A stretch of 64,000 nt of DNA from Gallionella sp. UBA4121 (GTDB taxonomy: Bacteria; Pseudomonadota; Gammaproteobacteria; Burkholderiales; Gallionellaceae), in contig DFWZ01000047.1 of assembly GCA_002381565.1 (NCBI GenBank), positions 327 to 64,326 of the forward strand, read 5' to 3'. Positions 44,162-52,461 of the stretch are shown piece by piece. The stretch's first letter is position 1. Each line of letters opens with the position of its first letter. Both the position numbers and the translations under genes were made by a program. Under the pieces are notes generated by a model. The model saw nothing but the letters and a program-made list of their open reading frames with translations. It was not told the DNA's origin and made no database searches.

Positions 44162-45071
44162 AAATCTGCCTTACGATGGTGTAGGGGCGTTGCTTGGTCT
44201 CAGAGAATATTTTTGAAAGGTAGATGCCAACCACGCCGATAAAAGAAATGATCATTCCACCAAGAAGCCAGATCGATGCCATCACAGAGGTCCAGCCGCT
44301 TAATGGCTTGGCGAGGAACATCCAGTAAATAGCCAGGTAAACGATATAGATAATAGCAATTAGGGAGATCGATAAGCCGATATAGAAGATGCCGATCAAC
44401 GGTACGTTGCTGAAAGAAGTAACTGAGTTGACCAGCAAAGACATTTTTCTGCGGAACGTGTAAGTGGTTTCGCTGGTGCTGTGCTTCTTGATTGTTCGAG
44501 GAAGTTGAGCGAAACCCGTGATATGCCAGAGACCCGCCATGAAAACTTCGCGCTCTTCATGACGTAACAGTGCATCGACGTAGCGTCGTGTCATCAAGCG
44601 AGCGGTAACTATATTTTCCGGCAGTGCCAATCCTGTAAGCGCCTTGAAGAATCTATAAAACCATTGCCCGCTCCAGCGCTCGATAAAACCTCCCTTGCGC
44701 TGTGCCTGCACGCCATACACAACATCACACTTCTCGCTTGCCATTTGCTCAGCGAAGCCAATTAACCATTCGGGATCTTCTTCCAAGTCGCTGTCGATCA
44801 GAAATATCCGCTCCCCCTTGGCATGGGCGAGCCCTGTCATCATGGCCTTGTGGTGGCCGAAGTTACGGGAGAGATCGACTACGACAACATGGCTGTCGCT
44901 CTCGGTGAGTTGCACGGCAACGTCTAGGCTGTTGTCGGGAGATCCGTCGTTCACCAGAACGATTTCGTAATCTTCACCCACAAGTTGCTTGGCAGCAGCA
45001 CTTGCCCGTTGATGAAACTCGGTTATGTAGGACGCGGATTGGTAGAGTGTTGCAACAATGGAAAGCCTCAT
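44142..45071 (-). CDS. GtrB/ArnC-like polyprenyl-phosphate glycosyltransferase
   Basis: GT2 enzyme of 309 residues: S-I-V-A-T-L-Y-Q-S-A near the start, V-N-D-G-S-P-D-N-S near 40, L-S-R-N-F-G-H-H-K-A near 70 and the metal site L-I-D-S-D-L-E-E-D-P near 92; two C-terminal membrane helices at about 225-250 and 260-285. These are the hallmarks of GtrB/DPMS enzymes. ATG at 45071 overlaps the WbqC stop by four bases. It would load a sugar on undecaprenyl phosphate for the DMT and GT-C-like proteins further down. Confidence 0.88.
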   Translation of the reverse strand: MRLSIVATLYQSASYITEFHQRASAAAKQLVGEDYEIVLVNDGSPDNSLDVAVQLTESDSHVVVVDLSRNFGHHKAMMTGLAHAKGERIFLIDSDLEEDPEWLIGFAEQMASEKCDVVYGVQAQRKGGFIERWSGQWFYRFFKALTGLALPENIVTARLMTRRYVDALLRHEEREVFMAGLWHITGFAQLPRTIKKHSTSETTYTFRRKMSLLVNSVTSFSNVPLIGIFYIGLSISLIAIIYIVYLAIYWMFLAKPLSGWTSVMASIWLLGGMIISFIGVVGIYLSKIFSETKQRPYTIVRQIYAKQRN

Positions 45072-45763
45072 GAGCCTACATACCTCATATAGCGATGCGC
45101 GTCTTTGCCACAATTAAACAGCAAATCGAGAATAGTCACACCATGAGTGAACTCCCCCCAAAGTTGCGGATATTCCTGATAGCCAGTATAGCCGAACCAA
45201 TTGAGCTGGATGCCCTTCTCGGTGAAGAAGCTTTCCTCGATGTAGCCTTTGGCGGATGGACCGGTTATATATTCAGTGCCGCCCGCCTGAGCACATAAAT
45301 CGGCTAGCCTCTCTGTTTTACCTTCGATGAGCTGGTAATCCCACGAATTGGTGATCCTGGTAGTGATGCCTAGATAGGCGCACACGGCCTCGATCAACTC
45401 GCGGTTGAGTGCCGACAGATGTGTGTACTGGCGCTGACGATAGAGCGGTTCGAATATGGCGGCGATCTCTTCAAAATGCTGAGCCTTGCGATAATTCTGG
45501 GCGATGGATTTCCAGTGCGCCTCCGCCCAGCCGAGGCCGTCAATTTCCGTCTCACGGATAGTCTGATCGTATTTGCCCTTTACCCTGACCGGCACAGTAA
45601 GCCATTGCACGCCTTGAGGGGTTTTGATCTGGTTGCGGTTGCGCCAGTCACGCCGGGTGTATTGCATGTCGTCGTAGAGAATAAATTCATCCACTGCGGC
45701 GATCATGTCGAAATATCCTTTCCAGGGAATGTAGTTGGATTGCAGGATTGCCACTTTTTTCAT
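45068..45763 (-). CDS. wbqC: WbqC-family protein
   Basis: Protein of 231 residues of the WbqC-like family: I-L-Q-S-N-Y-I-P-W-K-G-Y-F-D near residue 6-19, D-D-M-Q-Y-T-R-R-D-W-R-N-R-N-Q-I near 32 and G-P-S-A-K-G-Y near 168. It occurs widely next to WecE-type transaminases and may acylate or bind an amino sugar; the reaction is not established. First gene of the nine-gene overlapping operon ending at 38.0 kb. Confidence 0.88.
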   Translation of the reverse strand: MKKVAILQSNYIPWKGYFDMIAAVDEFILYDDMQYTRRDWRNRNQIKTPQGVQWLTVPVRVKGKYDQTIRETEIDGLGWAEAHWKSIAQNYRKAQHFEEIAAIFEPLYRQRQYTHLSALNRELIEAVCAYLGITTRITNSWDYQLIEGKTERLADLCAQAGGTEYITGPSAKGYIEESFFTEKGIQLNWFGYTGYQEYPQLWGEFTHGVTILDLLFNCGKDAHRYMRYVGS

Positions 45764-45793
45764 TGTCGTTATGCTTTTTTGTTTTTCTACGCT

Positions 45794-46888
45794 TTAGATC
45801 ATACGCAGGGCATCGGCAATCCGATTCTGGTCTTCCGCTGAAAGATCAGCGCCCATCGGCAGACTCATCACTGTACGCGCCATCTCTACAGACACCGGAC
45901 ACTCTGCTGAAGATAAATGCGCATAGGCCGGCTGCTGATGCATCGGCACAGGATAATGTACTGCCGTTGAGATACCGGCTTCTTTTAATGACACTTGTAC
46001 CGTCTCACGTTCTTCTACTTTGACGGTATATTGGGCAAAAACGCTGGTGCGGTCAGAACGCTGGATGATACTTTCAACCTTGTCTGAAAATAATTCGTTG
46101 TAACGAACACCAATTTTGAGGCGCTGTTCAACTTCCCAGTCGAAACGATCGAACTTGGCTAAGACGATGGCACATTGAATGGTATCCATGCGGCCACCAA
46201 CACCTACGCGGGTATGGACATAGCGTTTTGACTGGCCATGCACACGAATTTCCCGCATAGCCTGGGCCAGCGCATCATCGCTGGTAAAGATCGCGCCACC
46301 GTCGCCATAGCAGCCCAGCGGCTTGCTCGGAAAGAAACTGGTACAGCCTATCGTGGACAGGTTGCAGCTCTTTTTGCCTTTATAGGTCGCCCCGAAACTC
46401 TGGGCGGCATCTTCGATGACCGGGATATTGCCATGCCAGGCGGCGATGGCATTGATCTCATCCATATCAGCCGGCTGCCCGTAAAGGGAGACCGGCATGA
46501 TCGCTTTGGTCTTCGTGGTAATTGCGGCTTCAATCAGGCTGGCATTGATGTTGCAGGTATCGGGTTCGATATCGACAAAAACCGGTTTTGCACCCAGCAG
46601 CACGATTACTTCAGCCGTGGCGATAAAAGAGAACGGCGTTGTGATGACTTCATCCCCCGGCTTGAGGCCTAACGCCATCAAGGCCATCAACAGAGCTTCC
46701 GTCCCTGATGCGACGGTAATGCAATGTTTTGCGCCCGTATAGGCAGCAAGTTTTTCCTCGAGCTCTTTAACTTCCGGGCCCATGATGTACTGACCATGGT
46801 CGAGCACACGCTGTATACGTGCGTTGATAGATTCCTTCAAAGCGGCATATTGTGCCTTGAGATCAATGAATTCAATTTTTGTGCTCAT
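45794..46888 (-). CDS. wbpE: UDP-2-acetamido-3-keto-glucuronate aminotransferase (WbpE/WlbC)
   Basis: PLP aminotransferase of 364 residues: I-D-L-K-A-Q-Y near the start, S-G-T-E-A-L-L-M-A-L near 60, E-D-A-A-Q-S-F-G-A near 160 and the PLP lysine in F-F-P-S-K-P-L-G-C-Y-G-D-G. The order wbpA-wbpB-wbpD-wbpE in transcription direction matches Pseudomonas and Bordetella loci, where this enzyme puts the amino group on C3. The ATG at 46888 overlaps the acetyltransferase stop (ATGA). Confidence 0.92.
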   Translation of the reverse strand: MSTKIEFIDLKAQYAALKESINARIQRVLDHGQYIMGPEVKELEEKLAAYTGAKHCITVASGTEALLMALMALGLKPGDEVITTPFSFIATAEVIVLLGAKPVFVDIEPDTCNINASLIEAAITTKTKAIMPVSLYGQPADMDEINAIAAWHGNIPVIEDAAQSFGATYKGKKSCNLSTIGCTSFFPSKPLGCYGDGGAIFTSDDALAQAMREIRVHGQSKRYVHTRVGVGGRMDTIQCAIVLAKFDRFDWEVEQRLKIGVRYNELFSDKVESIIQRSDRTSVFAQYTVKVEERETVQVSLKEAGISTAVHYPVPMHQQPAYAHLSSAECPVSVEMARTVMSLPMGADLSAEDQNRIADALRMI

Positions 46889-47445
46889 AGGGCTGTACAG
46901 GTTAATTCGTCGATTTGATAAACGCTGCCGCAACCACAGCAAATTTTTCCACTGCCATTAAGTCGCACACCGCACCTGCACATCCATCCGATTTGTTTCG
47001 CTGGCACGCCGACCATCAAGGCGTAAGATTTGACGTCGCGGTTGATTACAGCTCCTGCTCCGATGAAAGCAGATTCACCAATGGTGACTCCGCAAACAAT
47101 GGTGCAATTTGCCCCAAGGGTCGCACCACGTTTTATCAAGGTGTCGCGATATTCATCTTTGCGCGATACGGCAGAGCGCGGGTTGTATACGTTGGTGAAC
47201 ACCATGCTGGGGCCGCAAAACACATCATCCTCAAGCGTGACATTGTCATAAACGGAGACGTTGTTCTGGATTCTGACGTTGTTGCCAATCAAAACCTTGT
47301 TCCCGACAAAAACGTTTTGCCCCAATGAGCAGCGTTCGCCGATTTTTGCGCCGCCGCAGATGTGCACCCAATGCCAGACATGGGTATCTTCGCCGATTTG
47401 CGCACCTTCATCAACAATGGCAGTTGGATGAACCGTGTAGTTCAT
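46885..47445 (-). CDS. wbpD: UDP-2-acetamido-3-amino-glucuronate N-acetyltransferase (WbpD/WlbB)
   Basis: Left-handed beta-helix acetyltransferase of 186 residues: H-P-T-A-I-V-D-E-G-A-Q-I-G at the start, many I-G-x-x-x hexapeptides, F-T-N-V-Y-N-P-R-S near 85 and A-S-V-like T-I-V-C-G-V-T-I-G near 115. A C-terminal zinc-ribbon-like C-R-C-G … C-C-G-C-G is seen, as in WbpD relatives. It adds the 3-N-acetyl group. ATG at 47445, one base after the stop of the dehydrogenase. Confidence 0.92.
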   Translation of the reverse strand: MNYTVHPTAIVDEGAQIGEDTHVWHWVHICGGAKIGERCSLGQNVFVGNKVLIGNNVRIQNNVSVYDNVTLEDDVFCGPSMVFTNVYNPRSAVSRKDEYRDTLIKRGATLGANCTIVCGVTIGESAFIGAGAVINRDVKSYALMVGVPAKQIGWMCRCGVRLNGSGKICCGCGSVYQIDELTCTAL

Positions 47446-47446
47446 T

Positions 47447-48499
47447 TTAGTAATCCAGAGGCAAGGAGACACGCTTGCCATCGCGTGCGGAAAGATAGGT
47501 GGCAATCAACATTTCCAGAGAACGCAAACCTTCGCGCCCGTCTGTTTCCGGCTCTGCTTCACCGCGTAACACATCAATCACGTTCTTGTAGTAAAGCGGA
47601 TGTCCGAAACCATAAACCGATGTGGTTTGATAACTGGCTGTTTTTACCAGTTCATCATCGGAATCAGCTTCGGCAAACTCCCAATGCTGAATTTCATTCA
47701 CAGCCAGACCGCCTACACGAACCGTGCCTTTCTCGCCAATGATGGTGATGGAGCCTTCAAGATTCCTGGGGTAGGTCAACATGGTGACGTTCATCGATCC
47801 GAGCGCGCCGGAGCGCCATTTAATGCTCACCACGCCGGTATCTTCCACTTCGATATTGCGCGCCAAAGTGCCAGTGTAGGCCTGCAAGCTCTCGACAGGT
47901 CCGATCAGCCAGTCCACCAAATCCACATAATGGCTGGCCTGGTTCATGAACGCGCCGCCATCGAACTCCCAGGTACCGCGCCATTTGGCACTGTCGTAAT
48001 ATTCCTGCGGCCGTGTCCAGAACACGTTGATATTGACCATGTAGATGCGACCAAAGCGCTTCTTTTCGACTGCACTTTTTAGCAACTGTAACGTGGCGTT
48101 CCGACGATTCTGCTTGACCACAAACATCCGCACCCCAGCCTCGTCACAGGCCTTGACCATGTTCACGCCATCATGCCAGCGTGTCGCCATTGGCTTTTCA
48201 GTCATTACGTTAATTTTATACTTGGCGATCATCTGAGCCTGCATCGAATGCAGACCACTTGGAGTACACAACACGACGAGATCAAGCTGCTCTTGCTGCA
48301 GCATATCTTCGAGGTATTGATACCCCTTAACGCCACTTTCTTTCGTGGCAATTTCCAATGCCTGTTTGTTTATGTCGCATACCGACACCAACTCCATGTG
48401 CTCCGGGTGGCTCGCAATTGAACCAAAGTGATTCTTGGAAATACGCCCACATCCTACGATGGCGGTGCGAATCTTCCTGTTGATTACAGTTTTATACAT
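47447..48499 (-). CDS. wbpB: UDP-GlcNAcA 3-dehydrogenase, Gfo/Idh/MocA family (WbpB/WlbA)
   Basis: NAD-binding oxidoreductase of 350 residues: A-I-V-G-C-G-R-I-S-K-N-H at about 14-25, M-T-E-K-P-M-A near 97-103 with the conserved Lys, and G-A-F-M-N-Q-A-S-H-Y-V-D near 184-195 with His as likely active-site residue. It makes the 3-keto sugar from UDP-GlcNAcA, for the WbpE aminotransferase. It lies 27 bases after wbpA. Confidence 0.92.
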   Translation of the reverse strand: MYKTVINRKIRTAIVGCGRISKNHFGSIASHPEHMELVSVCDINKQALEIATKESGVKGYQYLEDMLQQEQLDLVVLCTPSGLHSMQAQMIAKYKINVMTEKPMATRWHDGVNMVKACDEAGVRMFVVKQNRRNATLQLLKSAVEKKRFGRIYMVNINVFWTRPQEYYDSAKWRGTWEFDGGAFMNQASHYVDLVDWLIGPVESLQAYTGTLARNIEVEDTGVVSIKWRSGALGSMNVTMLTYPRNLEGSITIIGEKGTVRVGGLAVNEIQHWEFAEADSDDELVKTASYQTTSVYGFGHPLYYKNVIDVLRGEAEPETDGREGLRSLEMLIATYLSARDGKRVSLPLDY

Positions 48500-48526
48500 A
48501 ATTGATCCGGCATGATTCGGTGATTA

Positions 48527-49807
48527 TCACAAACGCCACAGCCCATATCCGGCAGCACGTATTTTTTCTTGATCGAAGGCGGACTTGATATCAATGAACG
48601 ACCCGCCCTTCTTGCTTAATCCAAGAATCGCATCCAGCGGTTTTGCCAAATATTCTTTATGCATGACAGCCGCCACTACCGCATCCGCACCCTTTGGCAA
48701 ATCCTCCCATGCCGTCAGTTCAATGCCGTATTCATGCATAGCCTCTGCTGCACTCGCAACGGGATCATGCACCACGACATCGCATCCGAACGACTCCAAC
48801 TCACGAACGACATTCGCCACTTTGGAATTGCGCAGGTCTGCGCAGTTTTCCTTGAATGTCAGACCCAAAACTATAACCTTTGCGCCCTTCACCATTGAGC
48901 CTGCGTTTATCATTTGCTTGACTGTTTGCTTGGCGACATAAGACGCGATGCCGTCATTGATGCGACGTCCAGCCAGAATAACCTGCGGGTGATAACCCAG
49001 CATTTCCGCTTTGTGCGTAAGGTAATAAGGATCAACCCCGATGCAATGACCGCCGACAAGACCCGGCCGGAATGGCAGGAAATTCCATTTGGTTCCCGCC
49101 GCATTGAGCACTTCCAATGTATCAATACCCATCTTTTCGAAAATAATCGCCAACTCGTTCATAAGCGCTATATTCAAATCGCGCTGAGTGTTTTCGATCA
49201 CCTTGGACGCCTCGGCAACTTTAATGGAGCTGGCTTTATGCACACCCGCCACGATTACTGAAGCATACAACTGCGCGACCTTTTCAAGCGTCTCTGCATC
49301 GTCCCCTGAGACTACTTTAACAATCTTGGTAATTGTGCGTTCCTTGTCCCCCGGATTGACACGCTCAGGCGAATATCCGACATGAAAATCCTGCATCCAC
49401 TTCATGCCAGATTCTTTTTCCAGCACCGGAATGCAAATCTCTTCCGTTGCACCCGGATAGACGGTTGATTCATACACGACGATTGCGCCACGTTTCATGT
49501 GGCGACCGACCGTTGTGCTTGATGAAACAAGCGGCGAGAAGTCCGGCTGGTTAGCCTCATCAACCGGAGTAGGGACAGCTACAATGATAAAATCCGCTTC
49601 GCTCAACACCTGTGCATCGGTGTGGCAACTCAATTGCGTTGCGGCGCGCAAATCATCAGAGCTGACTTCGCCCGTTGGATCAATGAAGTTGCGATACGCG
49701 GCGACCTTCTCTATTGAGAGATCAACCCCAACCGTGGAAAATTTCTTGCCAAACTCGACCGCCAATGGCAGCCCAACATAACCCAGACCAACAACCGCTA
49801 TTTTCAT
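48527..49807 (-). CDS. wbpA: UDP-N-acetylglucosamine 6-dehydrogenase (WbpA/TviB family)
   Basis: NAD-dependent UDP-sugar 6-dehydrogenase of 426 residues: V-G-L-G-Y-V-G-L-P-L-A at 6-16, V-P-T-P-V-D near 78, E-S-T-V-Y-P-G near 113, and the catalytic Cys in G-G-H-C-I-G-V-D-P-Y near 257. Close in type to WbpA and TviB. It oxidises UDP-GlcNAc to UDP-GlcNAcA, the start of the diacetamido-uronate pathway. TviB-like activity on UDP-GalNAc is less likely, given wbpB/D/E next to it. Confidence 0.93.
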   Translation of the reverse strand: MKIAVVGLGYVGLPLAVEFGKKFSTVGVDLSIEKVAAYRNFIDPTGEVSSDDLRAATQLSCHTDAQVLSEADFIIVAVPTPVDEANQPDFSPLVSSSTTVGRHMKRGAIVVYESTVYPGATEEICIPVLEKESGMKWMQDFHVGYSPERVNPGDKERTITKIVKVVSGDDAETLEKVAQLYASVIVAGVHKASSIKVAEASKVIENTQRDLNIALMNELAIIFEKMGIDTLEVLNAAGTKWNFLPFRPGLVGGHCIGVDPYYLTHKAEMLGYHPQVILAGRRINDGIASYVAKQTVKQMINAGSMVKGAKVIVLGLTFKENCADLRNSKVANVVRELESFGCDVVVHDPVASAAEAMHEYGIELTAWEDLPKGADAVVAAVMHKEYLAKPLDAILGLSKKGGSFIDIKSAFDQEKIRAAGYGLWRL

Positions 49808-49900
49808 ACGCTTATCATTTCCTCAAATATTTCAAAATGCTTCTACCACCGAATGCTAGCGCATACTACAAAAAAACTGGTGGTGTAAGACACATATTTT

Positions 49901-50857
49901 TCATACTCTGCCCATCAAATCCTGGTAGGACAAAAAAATACCTTCCCTAAGTAACGTCTTTGGTTCCCAGCCAAGATTATTGAGGCGTGAGACATCCATT
50001 ACTTTGCGCATCGTGCCATCGGGCTTGGATGTGTCCTGCACGAATTTGCCCTGGTAGCCCACTACGCCAGCAACCGTTTCGGCCAACTCACGGATGGTCA
50101 GATCCTTGCCTGAGCCTACATTGATAAGCGGGCAACGCGATGGCTCGACGAGCTCATCGTAGCGCGCATCATCCAACGTAGCCAAAAACACCAGCGCGTT
50201 CGCCAAATCATCCACATACAGGAATTCGCGCTTAGGTGTACCGCTGCCCCACAGCACGACCTCTTCAGCGCCAGATATTTTCGCTTCATGCATCTTTCGG
50301 ATCAACGCAGGCAGAACGTGTGAATTGTTCAAGTCGTAGCTGTCACCCGGCCCATACAGATTGGTTGGCATGGCTGCCAGCCATTTGGTGCCGTATTGGC
50401 GGTTATACGACCAGCACATTTCAATGCCGGCAATCTTAGCCAAGGCATATGGACGATTGGTTGCTTCCAGCGGGCCGGTAAGCAGGTATTCTTCCTTGAT
50501 CGGCTGCGGGCAGTCGCGCGGATAAATGCAAGAACTGCCCAGAAAGATCAGGCGGTTCACACTGACCGCATATGCGGCGCGGCAAACATTGGCTTCAATG
50601 AGCAAGTTGCTCATCAAAAAATTTACCGGGTACGTGTTGTTGGCATGGATACCGCCGACCTTGGCCGCAGCCAGAAACACCAATTCAGGTCGTTCCTCCT
50701 CAAAGAAACGCTGCGTTGCGGCAGCATCTTCCAGATCCAGTTCGGCATGCGTGCGCGTTACAAGGTTGGTGTAGCCCTGCCGTTGCAACTCGCGCACAAT
50801 TGCACTGCCGGCAAGGCCACGATGACCGGCAATGTAGATTTTTATATGCTTGTCCAT
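49901..50857 (-). CDS. fcl: GDP-L-fucose synthase
   Basis: Bifunctional epimerase/reductase turning GDP-4-keto-6-deoxymannose into GDP-L-fucose. The 318 residues have I-A-G-H-R-G-L-A-G-S-A at 9-19, L-G-S-S-C-I-Y-P near 105, and the YxxxK pair in Y-A-L-A-K near 137; the C-terminal Q-D-T-S-K-P-D-G-T is diagnostic. It follows gmd by 11 bases. A broken second copy of its 3' part is at 18.3-18.5 kb. Confidence 0.95.
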   Translation of the reverse strand: MDKHIKIYIAGHRGLAGSAIVRELQRQGYTNLVTRTHAELDLEDAAATQRFFEEERPELVFLAAAKVGGIHANNTYPVNFLMSNLLIEANVCRAAYAVSVNRLIFLGSSCIYPRDCPQPIKEEYLLTGPLEATNRPYALAKIAGIEMCWSYNRQYGTKWLAAMPTNLYGPGDSYDLNNSHVLPALIRKMHEAKISGAEEVVLWGSGTPKREFLYVDDLANALVFLATLDDARYDELVEPSRCPLINVGSGKDLTIRELAETVAGVVGYQGKFVQDTSKPDGTMRKVMDVSRLNNLGWEPKTLLREGIFLSYQDLMGRV

Positions 50858-50868
50858 TGAGATACTGT

Positions 50869-52053
50869 TTATTCGTTATAGTCGAACGCAGCATAACCAT
50901 GCTTCTTGACCAATTCATCGCGCTCGGCACTCTTGAGATCTTCACGCACCATTTCTGCAACCAGTTCATGGAAGGTAATCCTGGGTTTCCAGCCGAGCTT
51001 TTGATGTGCCTTGGTCGGGTCGCCCAGCAGGGTTTCAACTTCGGTGGGCCTGAAATAACGCGGATCGACACGCACTATCGCGCGCGAGGACTGATGATCA
51101 AGGACTGAGGATTGAGTATCAAGGTAACCGACTTCATCGATACCGGTACCTTCCCAGCGAATGTTCATTCCAAGCTCTTTGGCTGCTGCATTGACAAAAT
51201 CGCGCACGCTGTATTGCACGCCAGTGGCAATGACAAAGTCTTCGGCTTGATCCTGTTGCAGCATCAGCCATTGCATCTCGACATAGTCCTTGGCATGGCC
51301 CCAGTCACGCAGTGAGTCCATGTTACCGAGGTACAGACAGTCTTGCAGGTTGAGCTTTATGCGCGCCAGCGCACGAGTGATTTTGCGGGTGACGAAAGTT
51401 TCACCGCGTATCGGCGATTCGTGATTGAAAAGGATACCGTTACAAGCATACATGCCGTAAGCCTCGCGGTAATTCACCGTGATCCAGTAAGCGTAAAGCT
51501 TGGCTACTGCATACGGACTGCGCGGGTAGAACGGTGTGGTTTCCTTTTGCGGTGTTTCCTGCACCAACCCGTATAACTCAGATGTTGATGCCTGATAGAA
51601 ACGGGTCTTCTTCTCCAGACCCAAGATGCGAATAGCTTCGAGAACACGCAACGTGCCTATGCCATCTGCGTTGGCGGTATATTCAGGGGTATCAAAAGAG
51701 ACGGCAACATGACTCATCGCGGCGAGGTTATAAATTTCGTCCGGCTGAACTTGCTGAATGATACGAATCAGATTAGTGGAATCGGTCAGGTCGCCATAGT
51801 GCAGTTTGAATTTAGCATTATCGACATGCGGGTCCTGATAAAGATGATCGATACGGTCTGTGTTGAACAGCGAAGAGCGGCGTTTTACGCCATGCACGAT
51901 GTAACCCTTCTTCAGCAAGAACTCGGCCAGATAGGCACCGTCCTGTCCGGTGATACCAGTGATCAATGCGACTTTCGGAGAATCAGGACTGAGATTCGAG
52001 GGCTGAGTAGATTCAGGACTGAGGACTGAGGGTTGTGGACTGTGTTTGCTCAT
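50869..52053 (-). CDS. gmd: GDP-mannose 4,6-dehydratase
   Basis: Makes GDP-4-keto-6-deoxymannose. The 394-residue protein has T-G-I-T-G-Q-D-G-A-Y-L-A near residue 33, S-T-S-E-L-Y-G near 155 and the catalytic Y-A-V-A-K near 180. It is longer than usual: about 25 extra N-terminal residues (rich in Ser, Pro, Gln) and a Ser/Gln/His loop before V-D-P-R-Y-F-R-P both come from heptad repeat DNA (51986-52043 and 51088-51122). The start codon overlaps the end of a broken four-helix-bundle gene. A later start near K-V-A-L-I-T-G lacks an ATG. Confidence 0.94.
   Translation of the reverse strand: MSKHSPQPSVLSPESTQPSNLSPDSPKVALITGITGQDGAYLAEFLLKKGYIVHGVKRRSSLFNTDRIDHLYQDPHVDNAKFKLHYGDLTDSTNLIRIIQQVQPDEIYNLAAMSHVAVSFDTPEYTANADGIGTLRVLEAIRILGLEKKTRFYQASTSELYGLVQETPQKETTPFYPRSPYAVAKLYAYWITVNYREAYGMYACNGILFNHESPIRGETFVTRKITRALARIKLNLQDCLYLGNMDSLRDWGHAKDYVEMQWLMLQQDQAEDFVIATGVQYSVRDFVNAAAKELGMNIRWEGTGIDEVGYLDTQSSVLDHQSSRAIVRVDPRYFRPTEVETLLGDPTKAHQKLGWKPRITFHELVAEMVREDLKSAERDELVKKHGYAAFDYNE
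51088..51122. repeat. Five tandem heptads inside gmd
   Basis: Plus-strand units ggactga, tgatcaa, ggactga, ggattga, gtatcaa. They encode the Ser/Gln/His/Asp-rich loop before the conserved V-D-P-R-Y-F segment. The frame is kept. Confidence 0.85.
51986..52043. repeat. Heptad tract at the gmd 5' end
   Basis: Plus-strand units of GGACTGA type (51986-51992, 52016-52022, 52023-52029, 52037-52043 and diverged ones between), with one phase shift of two bases near 52007. The tract encodes the extra N-terminus of gmd on one frame and the last residues plus stop of the four-helix-bundle gene on another. Confidence 0.85.
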
Positions 52054-52429
52054 TGGTTATCTCTTTGTTTTGAACGGCAGCACGCAGGCCACCTAAAATT
52101 CGCGAAAGTTCTTCGGTTCTACTGTTTAAATTGTTGAAAACTTCCTGATCAATATATCCCACATCATGCGCAACATAAAGCTGCGACCTCACTTCGGCAC
52201 ATGATGCCTTTGCAATCACCAGTTTCTGGTGAAATTCACTTCTTGAACCTCGATCAAAACCTTCAGCAATATTCGACATAACGGACACCGCAGCCCTGCA
52301 TATCTGGTCTCGCAAGCCGAAGTCCCTGACAAACTCACCGTGATTGGTAATTCGATAAATCTCAGCCGAAAGTTAGCGCGCCTTCTGCCAGGCAATCAAA
52401 TCCTCAAATCGCTCAATTTTCCCGCTCAT
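52013..52429 (-). pseudogene. Four-helix-bundle protein (S23/avd-like) with internal stop
   Basis: The full frame runs from ATG 52429 (M-S-G-K-I-E-R-F-E-D-L-I-A-W-Q-K-A-R) into a TAA at codon 19 (52375-52373), then continues in the same frame with L-S-A-E-I-Y-R, D-F-G-L-R-D-Q-I, A-A-V-S-V-M-S-N-I-A-E-G-F and C-A-E-V-R-S-Q-L-Y to the stop at 52013. This is the four-helix-bundle family related to the 23S rRNA intervening-sequence protein. The stop is where relatives have a Glu codon (a one-base change GAA to TAA). The gene lies between two heptad tracts; its last residues are repeat-encoded. Re-initiation after the stop is not supported by an ATG. Confidence 0.83.
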
Positions 52430-52432
52430 CTC

Positions 52433-52461
52433 TCAGTCCTCAGCTCTATTTTTCTCAGTCC
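52433..52461. repeat. Heptad copies between manC and the four-helix-bundle gene
   Basis: Plus-strand tcagtcc, tcagctc, then after a T-run another tcagtcc (52455-52461). On the minus strand the last unit is GGACTGA, whose TGA is the stop codon of manC. The tract closes the other side of the broken four-helix-bundle gene. Confidence 0.75.
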
